Assembly: GCA_947493325.1 (NCBI GenBank)
Contig: CANLQI010000001.1
Location: forward strand, 1,441,375 to 1,505,374
DNA: 64,000 nucleotides
Direction: 5' to 3'
Origin: an uncultured Sphingomonadaceae bacterium
Lineage (GTDB): Bacteria; Pseudomonadota; Alphaproteobacteria; Sphingomonadales; Sphingomonadaceae
This document shows, one piece after another, positions 27,943 to 38,071 of the stretch (its first letter is position 1; each line of letters opens with the position of its first letter). The position numbers and the translations under genes are program-made. Below the pieces are notes generated by a model. That model worked only from the letters and a program-made list of their open reading frames with translations, ran no database searches and was not told the DNA's origin.

Positions 27943-28887
27943 ATGACACTCACGGTCATTTCCGCTGGCCTGCAAACCAGCATACAGGGCGCGCCATACC
28001 GCGGCATGCGGGCCTCTGCCATCCCGGCAAGCGGCGCTGTCGATCCGCTGTCGCTTGCGCTCGCCAATCGGCTTGTCGGCAAGGCAAGCGGTGCGCTTGC
28101 GATCGAGATGACCATGACAGACGCAAAATTTCGCGCGGATACGGACATGTGGATTGCCGTTACCGGGGCAGCGCGGCAATTGCGCATCAATGACACGTCC
28201 GTGCCCACCCATACGCGCCACAAGGTTCATAGCGGCGATAGCATTGCTGTGCCTGCCAGTAATGCAGGTGTGCGATCTTATCTGTCGCTGTCACATGATA
28301 TCGATGTGCCGCAGATTTTGGGCAGTGGCTCAACATGCTTCAGCGGGCGTTTCGGCGGGCTGGACGGCCGCGCATTGAAAAACGGCGATATCCTACCGCT
28401 CAAAACCGCTGCGATAGAAGAGGTTCAGACGATCACGCCGCCCGAACTGCGCCCTATATTCAGCAACGCATTCCTGCTGCGCTACACAATGGGGCCCGAG
28501 CATGGCTGGTTGACGCATAGCAGCGCAGATATGCTGCATACTGCGCGGTGGAGCGCCTCCCCCCGCATGGACCGCATGGGTATTGCGCTCGGTGGCGGCA
28601 TGCTTGAACTTGCAAAAAATGATAATCTGACAAGCGGGGCCGTTTTCCCCGGTACCATTCAATGTCCGCCCGGCGGTCAGCCATTTCTGCTCGGCGTCGA
28701 CGGGCAAACCAGCGGCGGCTATCCCCGCATTGCCCAGATTATCCGTGCCGACCGGCATCTGATCGGACAGATCAGGCCAGGTGATAATATCACTCTGGTG
28801 CACAAGGACGCGGCACAGGCCCAACAGATTTACCGCCAGAAAATGGATTTCTGGCGGCAATATGTGCCGGATATCCGGCTGGATTAG
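27943..28887 (+). CDS. pxpC: 5-oxoprolinase subunit C (KipA family)
   Basis: 314 residues. KipA-type (allophanate hydrolase subunit 2) domain: GAPYRGMRASAIPASGAVDP near the start, then PASNAGVRSYLSLS, ASPRMDRMGIALGGG and GQPFLLGVDGQTSGGYPRIA. Completes the 5-oxoprolinase. A terminator follows directly and runs into the 3' end of the convergent rpmE. Confidence 0.92.
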   Translation: MTLTVISAGLQTSIQGAPYRGMRASAIPASGAVDPLSLALANRLVGKASGALAIEMTMTDAKFRADTDMWIAVTGAARQLRINDTSVPTHTRHKVHSGDSIAVPASNAGVRSYLSLSHDIDVPQILGSGSTCFSGRFGGLDGRALKNGDILPLKTAAIEEVQTITPPELRPIFSNAFLLRYTMGPEHGWLTHSSADMLHTARWSASPRMDRMGIALGGGMLELAKNDNLTSGAVFPGTIQCPPGGQPFLLGVDGQTSGGYPRIAQIIRADRHLIGQIRPGDNITLVHKDAAQAQQIYRQKMDFWRQYVPDIRLD

Positions 28888-28888
28888 T

Positions 28889-28921
28889 GCATGCACCCGA
28901 AAGTGCATGGCATTATTTTTT
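28889..28921 (+). terminator. Terminator of the pxp operon
   Basis: A 7-bp stem CATGCAC/GTGCATG with loop CCGAAA, then GCATTATTTTTTT. The T-run overlaps the last codons of rpmE on the opposite strand. Confidence 0.6.
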
Positions 28922-29140
28922 GAGCGAAAGACCGCCAAAACGCTTGTTAAAGCGTGCAACCTGACCGCCTTCTTGCAGCAACCGCTGGTTGCCGCCGGTC
29001 CATGCAGGGTGCGATGTCGGGTCAATGTCGAGCGCCAGCGTATCACCTTCGCTGCCCCATGTGGAGCGCGTCTGGAATTCGGTGCCATCTGTCATTTTGA
29101 CAGTGATCATGTGATAGTCTGGATGAATATCGGTTTTCAT
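28913..29140 (-). CDS. rpmE: 50S ribosomal protein L31
   Basis: 75 residues starting [20 protein letters not shown]. It has the L31 core ([21 protein letters not shown]) but no zinc-binding cysteines, so it is a zinc-free form. GGAGA lies 7 nt before the ATG. A repeat-filled spacer separates it from fabZ upstream. Confidence 0.93.
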   Translation of the reverse strand: MKTDIHPDYHMITVKMTDGTEFQTRSTWGSEGDTLALDIDPTSHPAWTGGNQRLLQEGGQVARFNKRFGGLSLKK

Positions 29141-29236
29141 ATCTTTTCTCCGGTGCGGCTGGTTTCCGACCAGCCAGGGAATCTGTAAAGCGCGGGAATT
29201 AGCCAGTGTTACGGATAATTGCAAGCGTTGAATTGG

Positions 29237-29640
29237 AGTCTTTTTGATTTCACGGTTAGGCGCTACGCGCCAGCCTCCAAATGGGTTCGGCCTAGACGGC
29301 CGGCGGCCGGTCGGCCTTTGGGTGCTGCTGGGCGCAGCACCGGGATTTCGCAATATGCTATCTGCTTGTCATCCTGAACTTGTTTCAGGATCCATGGTGC
29401 AATTATAAAACTGTTGCATATTTTGGAAAGCGACCTTGCCGCAATCTTTGTTTCCATATCCAGAACTGTAAACGTTTTAGAAATGGATCCTGAAACAAGT
29501 TCAGGATGACGGGTAAGTTAAGCGTTTGGCGAAATACCACAGCGGCCAGCTGCTCGCAAGCGCGACTGCGCGCCCGGCCTTACCCACCGGAATCCCATCG
29601 GAGCTAAATGCGAAGCTTATAGCGTGAGATCAAAAGAATC
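29237..29640. repeat. Large intergenic palindromic element, interrupted copy
   Basis: Left end GAGTCTTTTTGATTTCACGG (29236-29255), then hairpin GGCGCTACGCGCC, CCTCCAAATGGG, and a GGTGCTGCTGGGCGCAGCACC hairpin. The right end carries CCCATCGGAGCTAAATGCGA and GCGTGAGATCAAAAG. The outer parts match the uninterrupted elements at 39188 and 42146, but the centre is split by a different repeat at 29368-29510. Confidence 0.7.
29368..29510. repeat. GTCATCCTGAAC inverted repeat nested in the larger element
   Basis: GTCATCCTGAACTTGTTTCA and GGATCCA at the left, with an exact inverted copy (TGGATCCTGAAACAAGTTCAGGATGAC) at the right, about 90 bp apart. It lies inside the element at 29237-29640, so it probably inserted later. 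Confidence 0.8.
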
Positions 29641-29670
29641 AGCGATTTACCGCGAGAGCAAACAAAAACG

Positions 29671-30138
29671 CTAATTCGGCGCGTCCGCAATCATTGCCGT
29701 GAAGCTCACTTCACAGGCGGTTTTGTTGCCAATCTTGGCTTCCCCGCTGAATTTACAGACGCGCGCGCGTTTCTGTTCGAATTTCACATGCAGGTCGAGC
29801 AATATGCCCGGCTCTACCGGAGCGCGAAATTTGGCGTTTTCAATCGCCATGAAATAGACCAGCTTCCCGCTGCCCGCAAGATCCAGCGATTCGACCGCAA
29901 GCACGCCCGCCGCCTGGGCCAAAGCCTCGACAATCAGCACGCCCGGCATGATCGGACGGCCGGGGAAATGGCCCTGAAAAAACTGCTCGTTCATAGTTAC
30001 CGCTTTCACGGCATGAATCGACTCGTCTTTGGTCAGACGCTCCACCCGGTCCACCAGAAGCAACGGATAACGGTGCGGCAATGCCGCCATTACCTTTGTC
30101 ACGTCATAGGGCTGATCGGGTGAAGCGGTATCTGACAT
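29671..30138 (-). CDS. fabZ: 3-hydroxyacyl-ACP dehydratase
   Basis: 155 residues, hot-dog fold enzyme of fatty acid elongation. The catalytic His is in [22 protein letters not shown], with the family [13 protein letters not shown] near the start. The ATG at 30138 gives normal length; a longer frame upstream overlaps skp. In most Gram-negatives lpxD lies between skp and fabZ and lpxA follows; both are missing here. Confidence 0.95.
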   Translation of the reverse strand: MSDTASPDQPYDVTKVMAALPHRYPLLLVDRVERLTKDESIHAVKAVTMNEQFFQGHFPGRPIMPGVLIVEALAQAAGVLAVESLDLAGSGKLVYFMAIENAKFRAPVEPGILLDLHVKFEQKRARVCKFSGEAKIGNKTACEVSFTAMIADAPN

Positions 30139-30154
30139 ATAGTGCCGACTTTGC

Positions 30155-30796
30155 TTAACGGCCCGAAGGCGCAGGCTGTTGCTGCTGAGTAGCGGCCTGG
30201 CGCAAGGCACCTGGCTGATAACCGGCGGGCGGAATAGCGTTGACAGAAGGCACAAGTGTGTTGAGCTGGGCAACAACGGCGTTGGTAATATCAACATATG
30301 GTTCCCGCGCCAGTACGGCTTCGGGTGAAACAAGCAGATCCACCTTTTGCGCTTTCATCGCGGCGCGCACTGCATCGCCAAGTTTCATATCAATCTGCTC
30401 GATAACATATGTGCGCGCGAGCGATACCCGCGCCTGCAGACGGTTCAATTCCTGCTGGCCCGCCGTACGTTTGGCTTGCAATGCTTCTGCCTGCGGGCGC
30501 ACACTTGCCTGAGTAGCGCCAGGTTGCTGACGGGCAGCATTATAGGCATCAACTAACGGCTTGAGCTCTGCATCCAATGCAGCAGCCCGGGTCTGTGCTT
30601 GCTGAATATCTGCCGCATAAGTTGTATTGATCTGCTGCTCAGCTGTACGATAGGCATTGGATTGTACCAGCGCGCCCTGTAACTGCGCAGTGGCAGTCGC
30701 CAGACGGGTTTGTGCAGAAGCTGCGGGTGCCATGACAACACTGCTGCCTGCCAAGGCAATTGCAGATGCGCATACGAGTTTTTTCATAATATTCAT
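30155..30796 (-). CDS. skp: OmpH/Skp-family periplasmic chaperone
   Basis: 213 residues. Signal peptide ending in ASAQ, then a long helical, Gln/Ala-rich coiled coil (residues ~45-140), a short strand region and a Gln/Pro-rich tail. Skp holds unfolded outer membrane proteins in the periplasm. Its ATG overlaps the bamA stop (TAATG), supporting coupled synthesis with BamA; ATG at 30787 is an alternative. Confidence 0.88.
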   Translation of the reverse strand: MNIMKKLVCASAIALAGSSVVMAPAASAQTRLATATAQLQGALVQSNAYRTAEQQINTTYAADIQQAQTRAAALDAELKPLVDAYNAARQQPGATQASVRPQAEALQAKRTAGQQELNRLQARVSLARTYVIEQIDMKLGDAVRAAMKAQKVDLLVSPEAVLAREPYVDITNAVVAQLNTLVPSVNAIPPAGYQPGALRQAATQQQQPAPSGR

Positions 30797-33507
30797 TAGA
30801 ATTGTGTTCCTACGTTAAAGGTGAAAAGTTTAGTATCATCGCCTGGCTCTTTTAAGAGAGCTCTGGCGATGTCGATCCGGAAAGGACCAAATGGTGAATT
30901 CCAGTTCACGCCGATTCCGACGGAAACGCGCGGACTTGCAGAGTTGCCAAAAAACTGTTCTTCAAATGCGGGGATGTTGTTTCCTATCGCACGGTTATCT
31001 GTACCGTTGCTGACCATCTGAGTTGTTGTAACAAAACTATTATTATCATTTGGATCAGATAAGACCAGATCGCCATTTGCATTTGTTTCAAAGAACAATG
31101 AATTGCCATCTTCATCGCGGGTTGCAATGAAAAAACCTGGAGGCGGATTGGAGATGACATTGGGTTCAGTTATATTGAACACAGCGCCAACATCGACGAA
31201 TACGGAAGGGCGCAACCCAAGCTCACGCGCACCACTGCCCAGTGGAATTTCAAGTTCGGCGCGCCCCAGATAATAACTGCGCCCGCCAATAGCATCATCG
31301 CTGATCTGGCGATCATCTGTAACCAGATTGCCATCTGCATCATAAGGCGTACGCACCACGCGCGGACCAACGCCGCGAATGTCAAACCCCCGGATTTGCG
31401 GCTCGCCAAGGAAAAAGCGATCCGTCAGACGAACGTCATCTATGCCGCTGCCAAGTGCGCCACGATCTTCAAACGAGAAAATATGACCGCCTTCTGCGCT
31501 CAATGAAAAAATGAAATTGTTGAAAACGTTCCAATATTTGGACGCATTTAACCGTGTCCGCAAATATTTTACAGAACCGCCCAGACCCGCAAAATCCTGT
31601 GAGAGGACAACATTTTGCCCTTTGGTCGGACGGACACGGCTGTTGCGATCATCATATATAAGCGAATAGCCGAGTAGCGATGTCGTGCGCTTGCCTATGG
31701 CATCGCACAGGAAACGACCCGCAAGAAGCGGTTCACACTGGGTCGTGCCATCTCCGTCAAAATCTGCAAAAAACTGCGTTTCATCAACTGATATATCATC
31801 GTAATTCAAACTATAGCGGCCGAGGAAAGAGAGGTATTCCGTCAAAGGCACACCGACACGGAGAGAAAAACCGGTTGTTAGCTGTTCAAATGTCGTGCGG
31901 CGGTCGCGGTTGAACCGGCCGGAATTAAGGTCACGTCTAAAGATGTCTCCACCGACCGAGATGTTGCGGTCAAACAGATAGGGCTCGGTAAAGCTTAGCT
32001 GGATGCTTTGCGAGAAACGCGAATAATTGACGCTGGCGCCAATTGTCTGGCCTTTCCCGCGGAAGTTGTTCTGCCGAATAGACCCCTGCAGAATGAAATT
32101 TTCGATGCTTGAGAAACCAGCAGAAAACTCTAACTGTCCAGTTGGTTTTTCCTCAACATTAGCTTCCAGAATGATGCGGTCAGGTGCACTGCCCTCTTTC
32201 TGCTCAATTTCAAAATTTTCCTGAAAATAGCCGAGTGAGTTGATACGGTTTTGTGAACGCCGGACCAAAAAGCTGTTAAAGGCATCGCCTTCATTCAAGC
32301 GAAATTCGCGTCTGATGACTTTGTCTTGGGTTAAGGTATTTCCGTTAATATCAACCCGTTCAACATAAACGCGCGGTGCTTCTGCGATCTGAAAATTGAT
32401 GTTCATGGTCAGATTTTCTTTGTCGCGGTCAAACCGCGGCTGCACATCCGCAAAAGCGTAACCAAACAGACCTGCCGTTTCACTCAACTGTTCAACAGTA
32501 TCTTCAACTTGCTTGGCGTTGTAAAAATCGCCTGTTTTCATAGGCAGGCGTGCTGCCAATGCCTCTGAGTCGAAATCACGAATTTCACTGTCGACCGTAA
32601 CATCACCGAATTTATACCGCTCGCCTTCTTCAACAACGTAAGTGATAATGAAGTCACGTTTATCAGGCGTCAGTTCAGCGACAGCCGAGACGACACGGAA
32701 ATCTGCATAGCCTTCTGTTAAATAGAACTGCCGTATTTTCTGCTGGTCAAACGCCAGTTTGTCCGGATCATAAGAATCTCCGGAACTAAAGAAGCGATAA
32801 AAACGTGACTGTTTTGTCACCATTTCACCGCGTAATTTATTATCCGAGAACACTTCGTTACCGATAATATTGATCTGACGGACTTTGGACTTGGGTCCCT
32901 CCGAAATCTCAAACACAATATCGACCCGGTTTTGCGCTTGCTGAACCATTTTTGGCTCCACCGTAGCTGCAAAACGGCCTTGGCGTTTATAAAGCTCTAT
33001 GATGCGGGCAACATCTGCACGCACTTTGGTCGGTGTAAAAATCTGACGCGGGGCCAAGCGGATTTCCGGCAATATCTTGTCATTCTTGATTCGTTTGTTG
33101 CCTTCAAGAATAATGCGGTTCACAACTGGGTTTTCGGTGATGTCAATGACAACTGCACCTGCATTGTTGCGTATGCTGACGTCCGAGAATAAATCTGTAT
33201 CAAAAAGGTCCTTAAGCGCCTGGTCGGCGGCCTGCTGCGTATATACATCACCGATACGCAGGCGGATATAAGAGCGGATTGTGGAAGGTTCGAGGCGTTG
33301 CGAACCATTTACAGTAATGGCGCGGATCACATCCTGCTGCGGGGCAACAGTTGGTGTTTCCTGTGCAGCAGCAGGATCGGCTGGGGGCACCGCATCCTGC
33401 GCCAGCGCCATATTTGGCATGGCTGTCAGGCAAGACGACCCCAGCAGGAAAGCGAGCGCGCGCGCAGTGTACAGGCGGGTATTTAAGCCGGTCTTTTCAG
33501 ATTTCAC
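30796..33507 (-). CDS. bamA: Outer membrane protein assembly factor BamA
   Basis: 903 residues. Signal peptide ending near ALA36 and a short linker, then five POTRA domains (about residues 60-430), then the Omp85 beta-barrel with the conserved FFLGEPQIRGFDIRGVGPR lid-type motif and a terminal Phe (FNVGTQF). BamA inserts beta-barrel proteins into the outer membrane. It sits between rseP and skp as usual. Confidence 0.96.
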   Translation of the reverse strand: MKSEKTGLNTRLYTARALAFLLGSSCLTAMPNMALAQDAVPPADPAAAQETPTVAPQQDVIRAITVNGSQRLEPSTIRSYIRLRIGDVYTQQAADQALKDLFDTDLFSDVSIRNNAGAVVIDITENPVVNRIILEGNKRIKNDKILPEIRLAPRQIFTPTKVRADVARIIELYKRQGRFAATVEPKMVQQAQNRVDIVFEISEGPKSKVRQINIIGNEVFSDNKLRGEMVTKQSRFYRFFSSGDSYDPDKLAFDQQKIRQFYLTEGYADFRVVSAVAELTPDKRDFIITYVVEEGERYKFGDVTVDSEIRDFDSEALAARLPMKTGDFYNAKQVEDTVEQLSETAGLFGYAFADVQPRFDRDKENLTMNINFQIAEAPRVYVERVDINGNTLTQDKVIRREFRLNEGDAFNSFLVRRSQNRINSLGYFQENFEIEQKEGSAPDRIILEANVEEKPTGQLEFSAGFSSIENFILQGSIRQNNFRGKGQTIGASVNYSRFSQSIQLSFTEPYLFDRNISVGGDIFRRDLNSGRFNRDRRTTFEQLTTGFSLRVGVPLTEYLSFLGRYSLNYDDISVDETQFFADFDGDGTTQCEPLLAGRFLCDAIGKRTTSLLGYSLIYDDRNSRVRPTKGQNVVLSQDFAGLGGSVKYLRTRLNASKYWNVFNNFIFSLSAEGGHIFSFEDRGALGSGIDDVRLTDRFFLGEPQIRGFDIRGVGPRVVRTPYDADGNLVTDDRQISDDAIGGRSYYLGRAELEIPLGSGARELGLRPSVFVDVGAVFNITEPNVISNPPPGFFIATRDEDGNSLFFETNANGDLVLSDPNDNNSFVTTTQMVSNGTDNRAIGNNIPAFEEQFFGNSASPRVSVGIGVNWNSPFGPFRIDIARALLKEPGDDTKLFTFNVGTQF

Positions 33508-33663
33508 AAACAGTCACCTTACATTCAATTCGGTTTAAGTGCCAACTTCGGTTTAACATATGCCGGACTGGCCGGCCTCCCAAACAGCCGCACTTTAATG
33601 CGACCTCCCCCTGCAACATCCCCGTCTATCAATCAAGTCATCAATGTCCAAACGCCGTGTTTA

Positions 33664-34776
33664 TCAGCGGAAAAGACCAAATGAAACCAGGTCATTTGCC
33701 GTTACAAACAACATTAAAACCATGACAAGCGCCAAACCGGAACGAAATGCCCATTCCATCACACGGGGGCTTACTGGTTTGCGCCGCACGGCTTCAGCCG
33801 CATAAAACATCAAATGTCCTCCATCGAGCATAGGAATTGGCAGCAGGTTGATGAACCCCAAGTTAATTGAGATGAGAGCGATGAAAAATATAAAGGCGGA
33901 AGCACCTGCCACGAACTGCTCTCCGGACACCTGCGCGATCTTAAGCGGACCGCCCATTTCTCGCACACTGCGGCGGCCTGTAATGACCTGACCGATAGTT
34001 GTGACCATCAGATCCAGTATCTGACCAGTGCGCTCTACGCCGACGAGCGGTGCTTTGTAAAAAGGTACATCTTCGTAGATAACCTTGTCCGCCCCCACAC
34101 CCAACATGCCCATTTTATATTCATTGCCGAACCGGTCTGTTTGGATATTTGTGCCGATTGTAAGGGCAATTTCCAGTTTCTCACCGCCGCGCTCTATACT
34201 CAGCACGATATCCTCACCGGGATGCGGGGAGATCATGGGCGGTATATCAGAGAAATAATCGACTTTATCCCCGTCAACGGACAGGATTCTATCTCCCACC
34301 TCAATCCCCGCCGCAGCGGCTACGGATTTTTCAGCAACATTGGTGATAACAGGCGGTGTAACGGCCTTGCCATATAGCATCGCAAAGCCTGCCAGAATAA
34401 AGATTGCGAACAGGAAGTTAATCGCCGGGCCGGCAAAAACAATCAATGCGCGCTGCCATAGAGATTTGGATTGAAACGTTTTGTTACGCTCTTCGGCTGG
34501 TAACTCCATCCATTCCGCGGACTGACTCGATGACGGGTCCATATCGCCCGCAAACTGCACATAACCGCCCAGTGGCAGCGCAGCGAGCTTCCAACGTGTC
34601 CCGCGCTTATCGGTCCATCCGGCAATTTCCTTGCCGAAACCGATGGAGAATGTCTCCGCCTTTACGCCAAACCAGCGGCCCACGAGATAGTGGCCCATTT
34701 CATGGATGAAAACGAGCGGGCCTAAGACCAAAAGAAAGGCCAATATTGTTAAAAAGAAACCGGGATTTTCAGGCAA
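33664..34776 (-). CDS. rseP: RIP metalloprotease RseP
   Basis: 370 residues. Zinc site HEMGH at residues 25-29 in the first membrane helix, one PDZ-like domain in the middle (AAAAGIEVGDRILSVDGDKV), and the third ligand in NLLPIPMLDGGHL near residue 310. It cleaves anti-sigma factors and signal remnants inside the membrane. The single PDZ domain distinguishes it from the two-PDZ E. coli form. Confidence 0.94.
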   Translation of the reverse strand: MPENPGFFLTILAFLLVLGPLVFIHEMGHYLVGRWFGVKAETFSIGFGKEIAGWTDKRGTRWKLAALPLGGYVQFAGDMDPSSSQSAEWMELPAEERNKTFQSKSLWQRALIVFAGPAINFLFAIFILAGFAMLYGKAVTPPVITNVAEKSVAAAAGIEVGDRILSVDGDKVDYFSDIPPMISPHPGEDIVLSIERGGEKLEIALTIGTNIQTDRFGNEYKMGMLGVGADKVIYEDVPFYKAPLVGVERTGQILDLMVTTIGQVITGRRSVREMGGPLKIAQVSGEQFVAGASAFIFFIALISINLGFINLLPIPMLDGGHLMFYAAEAVRRKPVSPRVMEWAFRSGLALVMVLMLFVTANDLVSFGLFR

Positions 34777-34789
34777 TAATCTATTCCAA

Positions 34790-35956
34790 CTATCTGTAAT
34801 TACTTAAGACATCACGGGCGACATTGCGCGCGTCATCATCTATGGCCAATATATCCTGAATAGAGGCTGGCACAACTGAATGATAGCGATCCAATGTCGC
34901 CGATACAATCTCGCAAATATTCAGGAAACCGCATTTCTCGTCCAGAAAACCGGCCACGGCGATTTCATTTGCCGCGTTTAATATGGCGGGCCGCGCGCCG
35001 CCTTCCGCTATCGCAGAACGGCATAGTGACGGCGCGGGAAAGCGTTCATTATCAAGTTCTTCAAAGCTTAATTTTCCAATTGATGCGAGGTCTAGCGGCG
35101 CGCAATCCGTGGCCATCCGCTGCGGCCAGGCCAGCGCACTCGCAATCGGGATTTTCATGTCAGGCGCGCCAAGCTGCGCCAGTGTCGAACAATCACGATA
35201 TTCCACCATCGAATGAATCACCGATTGCGGATGTACCAATATCTCGATCTTATCCAGCCCCACCGGAAACAAGTGATAGGCCTCGATCAGCTCCAGCCCC
35301 TTGTTCATAAGAGTTGCGCTGTCGACCGAGATTTTCGCGCCCATATCCCAATTGGGGTGCGCCACCGCCTGCGCCGTCGTCATCGCGCGCATTTCATCGA
35401 TCGTTTTTTCACGAAAAGGGCCGCCACTGGCTGTCAGGGTAATGCGCCGCACTTCATCGACTTTTCCGCCCTGCAGACACTGAAATATCGCATTATGTTC
35501 AGAATCAACGGGCAACAGCGTTGCGCCGCTCTTGCGCGCCGCCGCCATCATCAAAGCGCCGGCGGACACCAATGATTCCTTGTTGGCAAGCGCCACGGTC
35601 TTGCCCTGTTCCAGCGACCGCATGACCGGCGCAAGACCAGCGCAGCCGACAATGGCCGCCATGGTCCAGTCTGCGGCAAGGCTGGCCGCATCGAGCAGGG
35701 CTTCTGCCCCAGCCGCTGTTTTGGTATCCGTCCCCTCAAGCGCGGTTTTCAGGGCCTCATACTGGCTCTCATCGCTGACAACCGCCAGTTCGGCATTAAA
35801 TTCACGCGCCAGCGCCGCCAGCGCGTCTGCATTATTATGCGCCGTGAGCGCCACGACGTGATATGCCGCCGGATCAAGCCGCACCAGATCCAGCGTGGAT
35901 GTACCGACAGAGCCGGTTGCGCCGAAAATGGAAATGGATTTGGGTGTGTCTGTCAA
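34790..35956 (-). CDS. dxr: 1-deoxy-D-xylulose 5-phosphate reductoisomerase
   Basis: 388 residues, second step of the MEP isoprenoid pathway. NADPH motif FGATGSVGTSTLDL at the start, catalytic region LLPVDSEHNAIFQCLQGG and substrate loop ASGGPFREKT. The start is TTG at 35956 with GGAAC upstream, placed just after the cdsA stop; the longer upstream frame lies inside cdsA and is not believable. Confidence 0.93.
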   Translation of the reverse strand: MTDTPKSISIFGATGSVGTSTLDLVRLDPAAYHVVALTAHNNADALAALAREFNAELAVVSDESQYEALKTALEGTDTKTAAGAEALLDAASLAADWTMAAIVGCAGLAPVMRSLEQGKTVALANKESLVSAGALMMAAARKSGATLLPVDSEHNAIFQCLQGGKVDEVRRITLTASGGPFREKTIDEMRAMTTAQAVAHPNWDMGAKISVDSATLMNKGLELIEAYHLFPVGLDKIEILVHPQSVIHSMVEYRDCSTLAQLGAPDMKIPIASALAWPQRMATDCAPLDLASIGKLSFEELDNERFPAPSLCRSAIAEGGARPAILNAANEIAVAGFLDEKCGFLNICEIVSATLDRYHSVVPASIQDILAIDDDARNVARDVLSNYR

Positions 35957-35972
35957 TCTGTGTTCCGCCCGT

Positions 35973-36770
35973 TCATATATATCGCAGTACCGCAACCGTA
36001 AGGCCCGCGACAATAGCCACCGGCACCAATCCATCGACACGGTCCAAAATGCCGCCATGCCCGGGAATAAGGTCCCCGCTGTCTTTCAGGCCCGCCTGCC
36101 GCTTCATTCCGCTTTCCAGCAAATCCCCGCACTGCGCCAATGCTGCCAGTACCGGGCTGGAAATGGCAAGAATAAACGGCAGGGCCAGATAATGATGGAA
36201 CAGCATGCCGGTGACCAATGCCGCCACCATCCCGCCTATCAGGCCCGCCCATGTCTTGTTCGGACTGATCGCCGGCGCAAGTTTCGCACCGCCAATCGTG
36301 CGTCCGGCGAAATAGGCCCCGATATCCGTTGCCCAGACAATGGCCATTGCCCAAAAGGCAAGTATCAGCCCGTCTTCGCTGTTACGCAGATAAAGCAGAC
36401 CCAGAACCGGCAGTCCGGCATATAGCAAGCCCGATGCGAGCGCAGTGCCCCGCTCCACCACACATACAAATAGAAACGCCGCGACTATCAGTCCCAGCCC
36501 CAGGAATCCCGGCCCATCGGCCAGAGGTGACATGATAGACAATGGGACAAACAGCGCGAGCATGGAAAGTTTGCGGTTTTTTATGCGCTGGACCAGCCCG
36601 GCCCATTCATATTGCATGGCCACTGCGCCTACAGCCAGCAGAAACCAAAAGGCATTACCGCCCAGATACAGCGCCGTCGCGGCAATGGCGACCATCGCAA
36701 TGCCGCTTATCGTGCGCAGCGCCAGATCATTCTTACGTGGTGGTTTGGGGGCTATATTATCGTCCGCCAA
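35973..36770 (-). CDS. cdsA: Phosphatidate cytidylyltransferase
   Basis: 265 residues with about seven membrane helices and the CDP-alcohol signature KRQAGLKDSGDLIPGHGGIL followed by DRVDG. It makes CDP-diacylglycerol for phospholipid synthesis. The start is TTG at 36770, which overlaps the end of uppS by 14 bp. Confidence 0.93.
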   Translation of the reverse strand: MADDNIAPKPPRKNDLALRTISGIAMVAIAATALYLGGNAFWFLLAVGAVAMQYEWAGLVQRIKNRKLSMLALFVPLSIMSPLADGPGFLGLGLIVAAFLFVCVVERGTALASGLLYAGLPVLGLLYLRNSEDGLILAFWAMAIVWATDIGAYFAGRTIGGAKLAPAISPNKTWAGLIGGMVAALVTGMLFHHYLALPFILAISSPVLAALAQCGDLLESGMKRQAGLKDSGDLIPGHGGILDRVDGLVPVAIVAGLTVAVLRYI

Positions 36771-37515
36771 AGCGTCTCTCGCGCGACACGAAACAATCGA
36801 TGGCCGCTTTCAAATCGTCCGCACCAAAATCGGGCCATAGCACATCGGTAAAATACATTTCCGCATAGGCCGACTGCCATAACAGAAAATTGGAAAGGCG
36901 TTTCTCACCCGATGTGCGGATTAACAGGTCAAGCGGCGGGAGCGATGCCGTATCCAGCTCAGCAGCAAGATGGCCGTCCGTGATCGCGTCAACCGGAATT
37001 TCGCCCGCAGCTGCTTTTACGGCCAGCGAGCGCGCAGCGCGGACAATTTCATCCTGTGATCCGTAATTCAGCGCAATGGCAAGCGTGGTGCCATCATTAT
37101 GCGCCGTGCGCGCCATCAGATCATCGATCATCTCGACAATATCGCTTTCCAGCGCCTTGTAATTGCCGATCACCAGCAACCGCACATTATTCGCGATAAA
37201 CTCGTCTATCTCTTTTTTGATAAAATGGCGCAGCAGCCCCATGAGGTCCGAAACCTCTTCTTCGGAACGCTTCCAGTTTTCCGAGGAAAATGCATATAGC
37301 GTCAATGCCTCTAGACCCAGATCACGGGCCGCGCGCACAGTATTGCGAACGGCATCCACACCGCGCTTATGCCCTGCGGCGCGCGGCAAATGGCGTTTTT
37401 TGGCCCAGCGGCCATTCCCGTCCATGATGATCGCGGCGTGACGGACACCATGTGCAGGACCGCCCGCACCTTGCCGCGCATCGTCGCTTTCATCATTGGC
37501 GGGGGCCAGGATCAC
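36757..37515 (-). CDS. uppS: Undecaprenyl diphosphate synthase
   Basis: 252 residues, cis-prenyltransferase. Catalytic motif [16 protein letters not shown], then [23 protein letters not shown] and the C-terminal [18 protein letters not shown]. It makes the lipid carrier for peptidoglycan. GTG start at 37515 overlapping the frr stop (GTGA). The N-terminal ~25 residues are a polar extension. Confidence 0.95.
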   Translation of the reverse strand: MILAPANDESDDARQGAGGPAHGVRHAAIIMDGNGRWAKKRHLPRAAGHKRGVDAVRNTVRAARDLGLEALTLYAFSSENWKRSEEEVSDLMGLLRHFIKKEIDEFIANNVRLLVIGNYKALESDIVEMIDDLMARTAHNDGTTLAIALNYGSQDEIVRAARSLAVKAAAGEIPVDAITDGHLAAELDTASLPPLDLLIRTSGEKRLSNFLLWQSAYAEMYFTDVLWPDFGADDLKAAIDCFVSRERRFGGR

Positions 37516-38069
37516 TGTGTCAGGATTTCTTTCTCTTTGGCGCTTGCCGCGTCATCAACGGCTTTGACCATATCATCGGTCAGCTTCTGCACTTCGTTTT
37601 CAAGTGTCTTGCGCTCGTCTTCGCTGATTTCCTTTTTATTCTCATCCTGCTTGAGCGCATCCATGCCGTCACGGCGCACGTTACGTACCGAAATGCGTGC
37701 TTTTTCGGCATATTGCCCCACCAGCTTGGCGAGTTCCTTGCGGCGCTCTTCTGTCATGTCAGGAATGGGTAGGCGCAGCATCGAACCATCGGCGACAGGA
37801 TTAAGGCCAAGGCCAGCCGAGCGAATCGCTTTTTCGACCGCATTCACATTGCCCTTGTCCCATACCTGTACCGAGATCATACGCGGTTCCGGCACCGATA
37901 CAGTCGCCACCTGATTCAGCGGCATATTCGCGCCGTACACCTCCACCTGCACCGGGTCGAGCAAAGCCACGTTAGCGCGGCCTGTACGCAAGCCCGAAAG
38001 GTCATTTTTCAGCGCCTCAACCGCGCCATTCATGCGGCGTTCGAGGTCGGATTTGTCATATTTGGCCAT
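37512..38069 (-). CDS. frr: Ribosome recycling factor
   Basis: 185 residues, normal length. Begins with the helix [20 protein letters not shown] and has [20 protein letters not shown] and the C-terminal [13 protein letters not shown]. It splits the post-termination ribosome with EF-G. It lies 2 bp after pyrH. Confidence 0.96.
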   Translation of the reverse strand: MAKYDKSDLERRMNGAVEALKNDLSGLRTGRANVALLDPVQVEVYGANMPLNQVATVSVPEPRMISVQVWDKGNVNAVEKAIRSAGLGLNPVADGSMLRLPIPDMTEERRKELAKLVGQYAEKARISVRNVRRDGMDALKQDENKKEISEDERKTLENEVQKLTDDMVKAVDDAASAKEKEILTQ

Positions 38070-38071
38070 GT

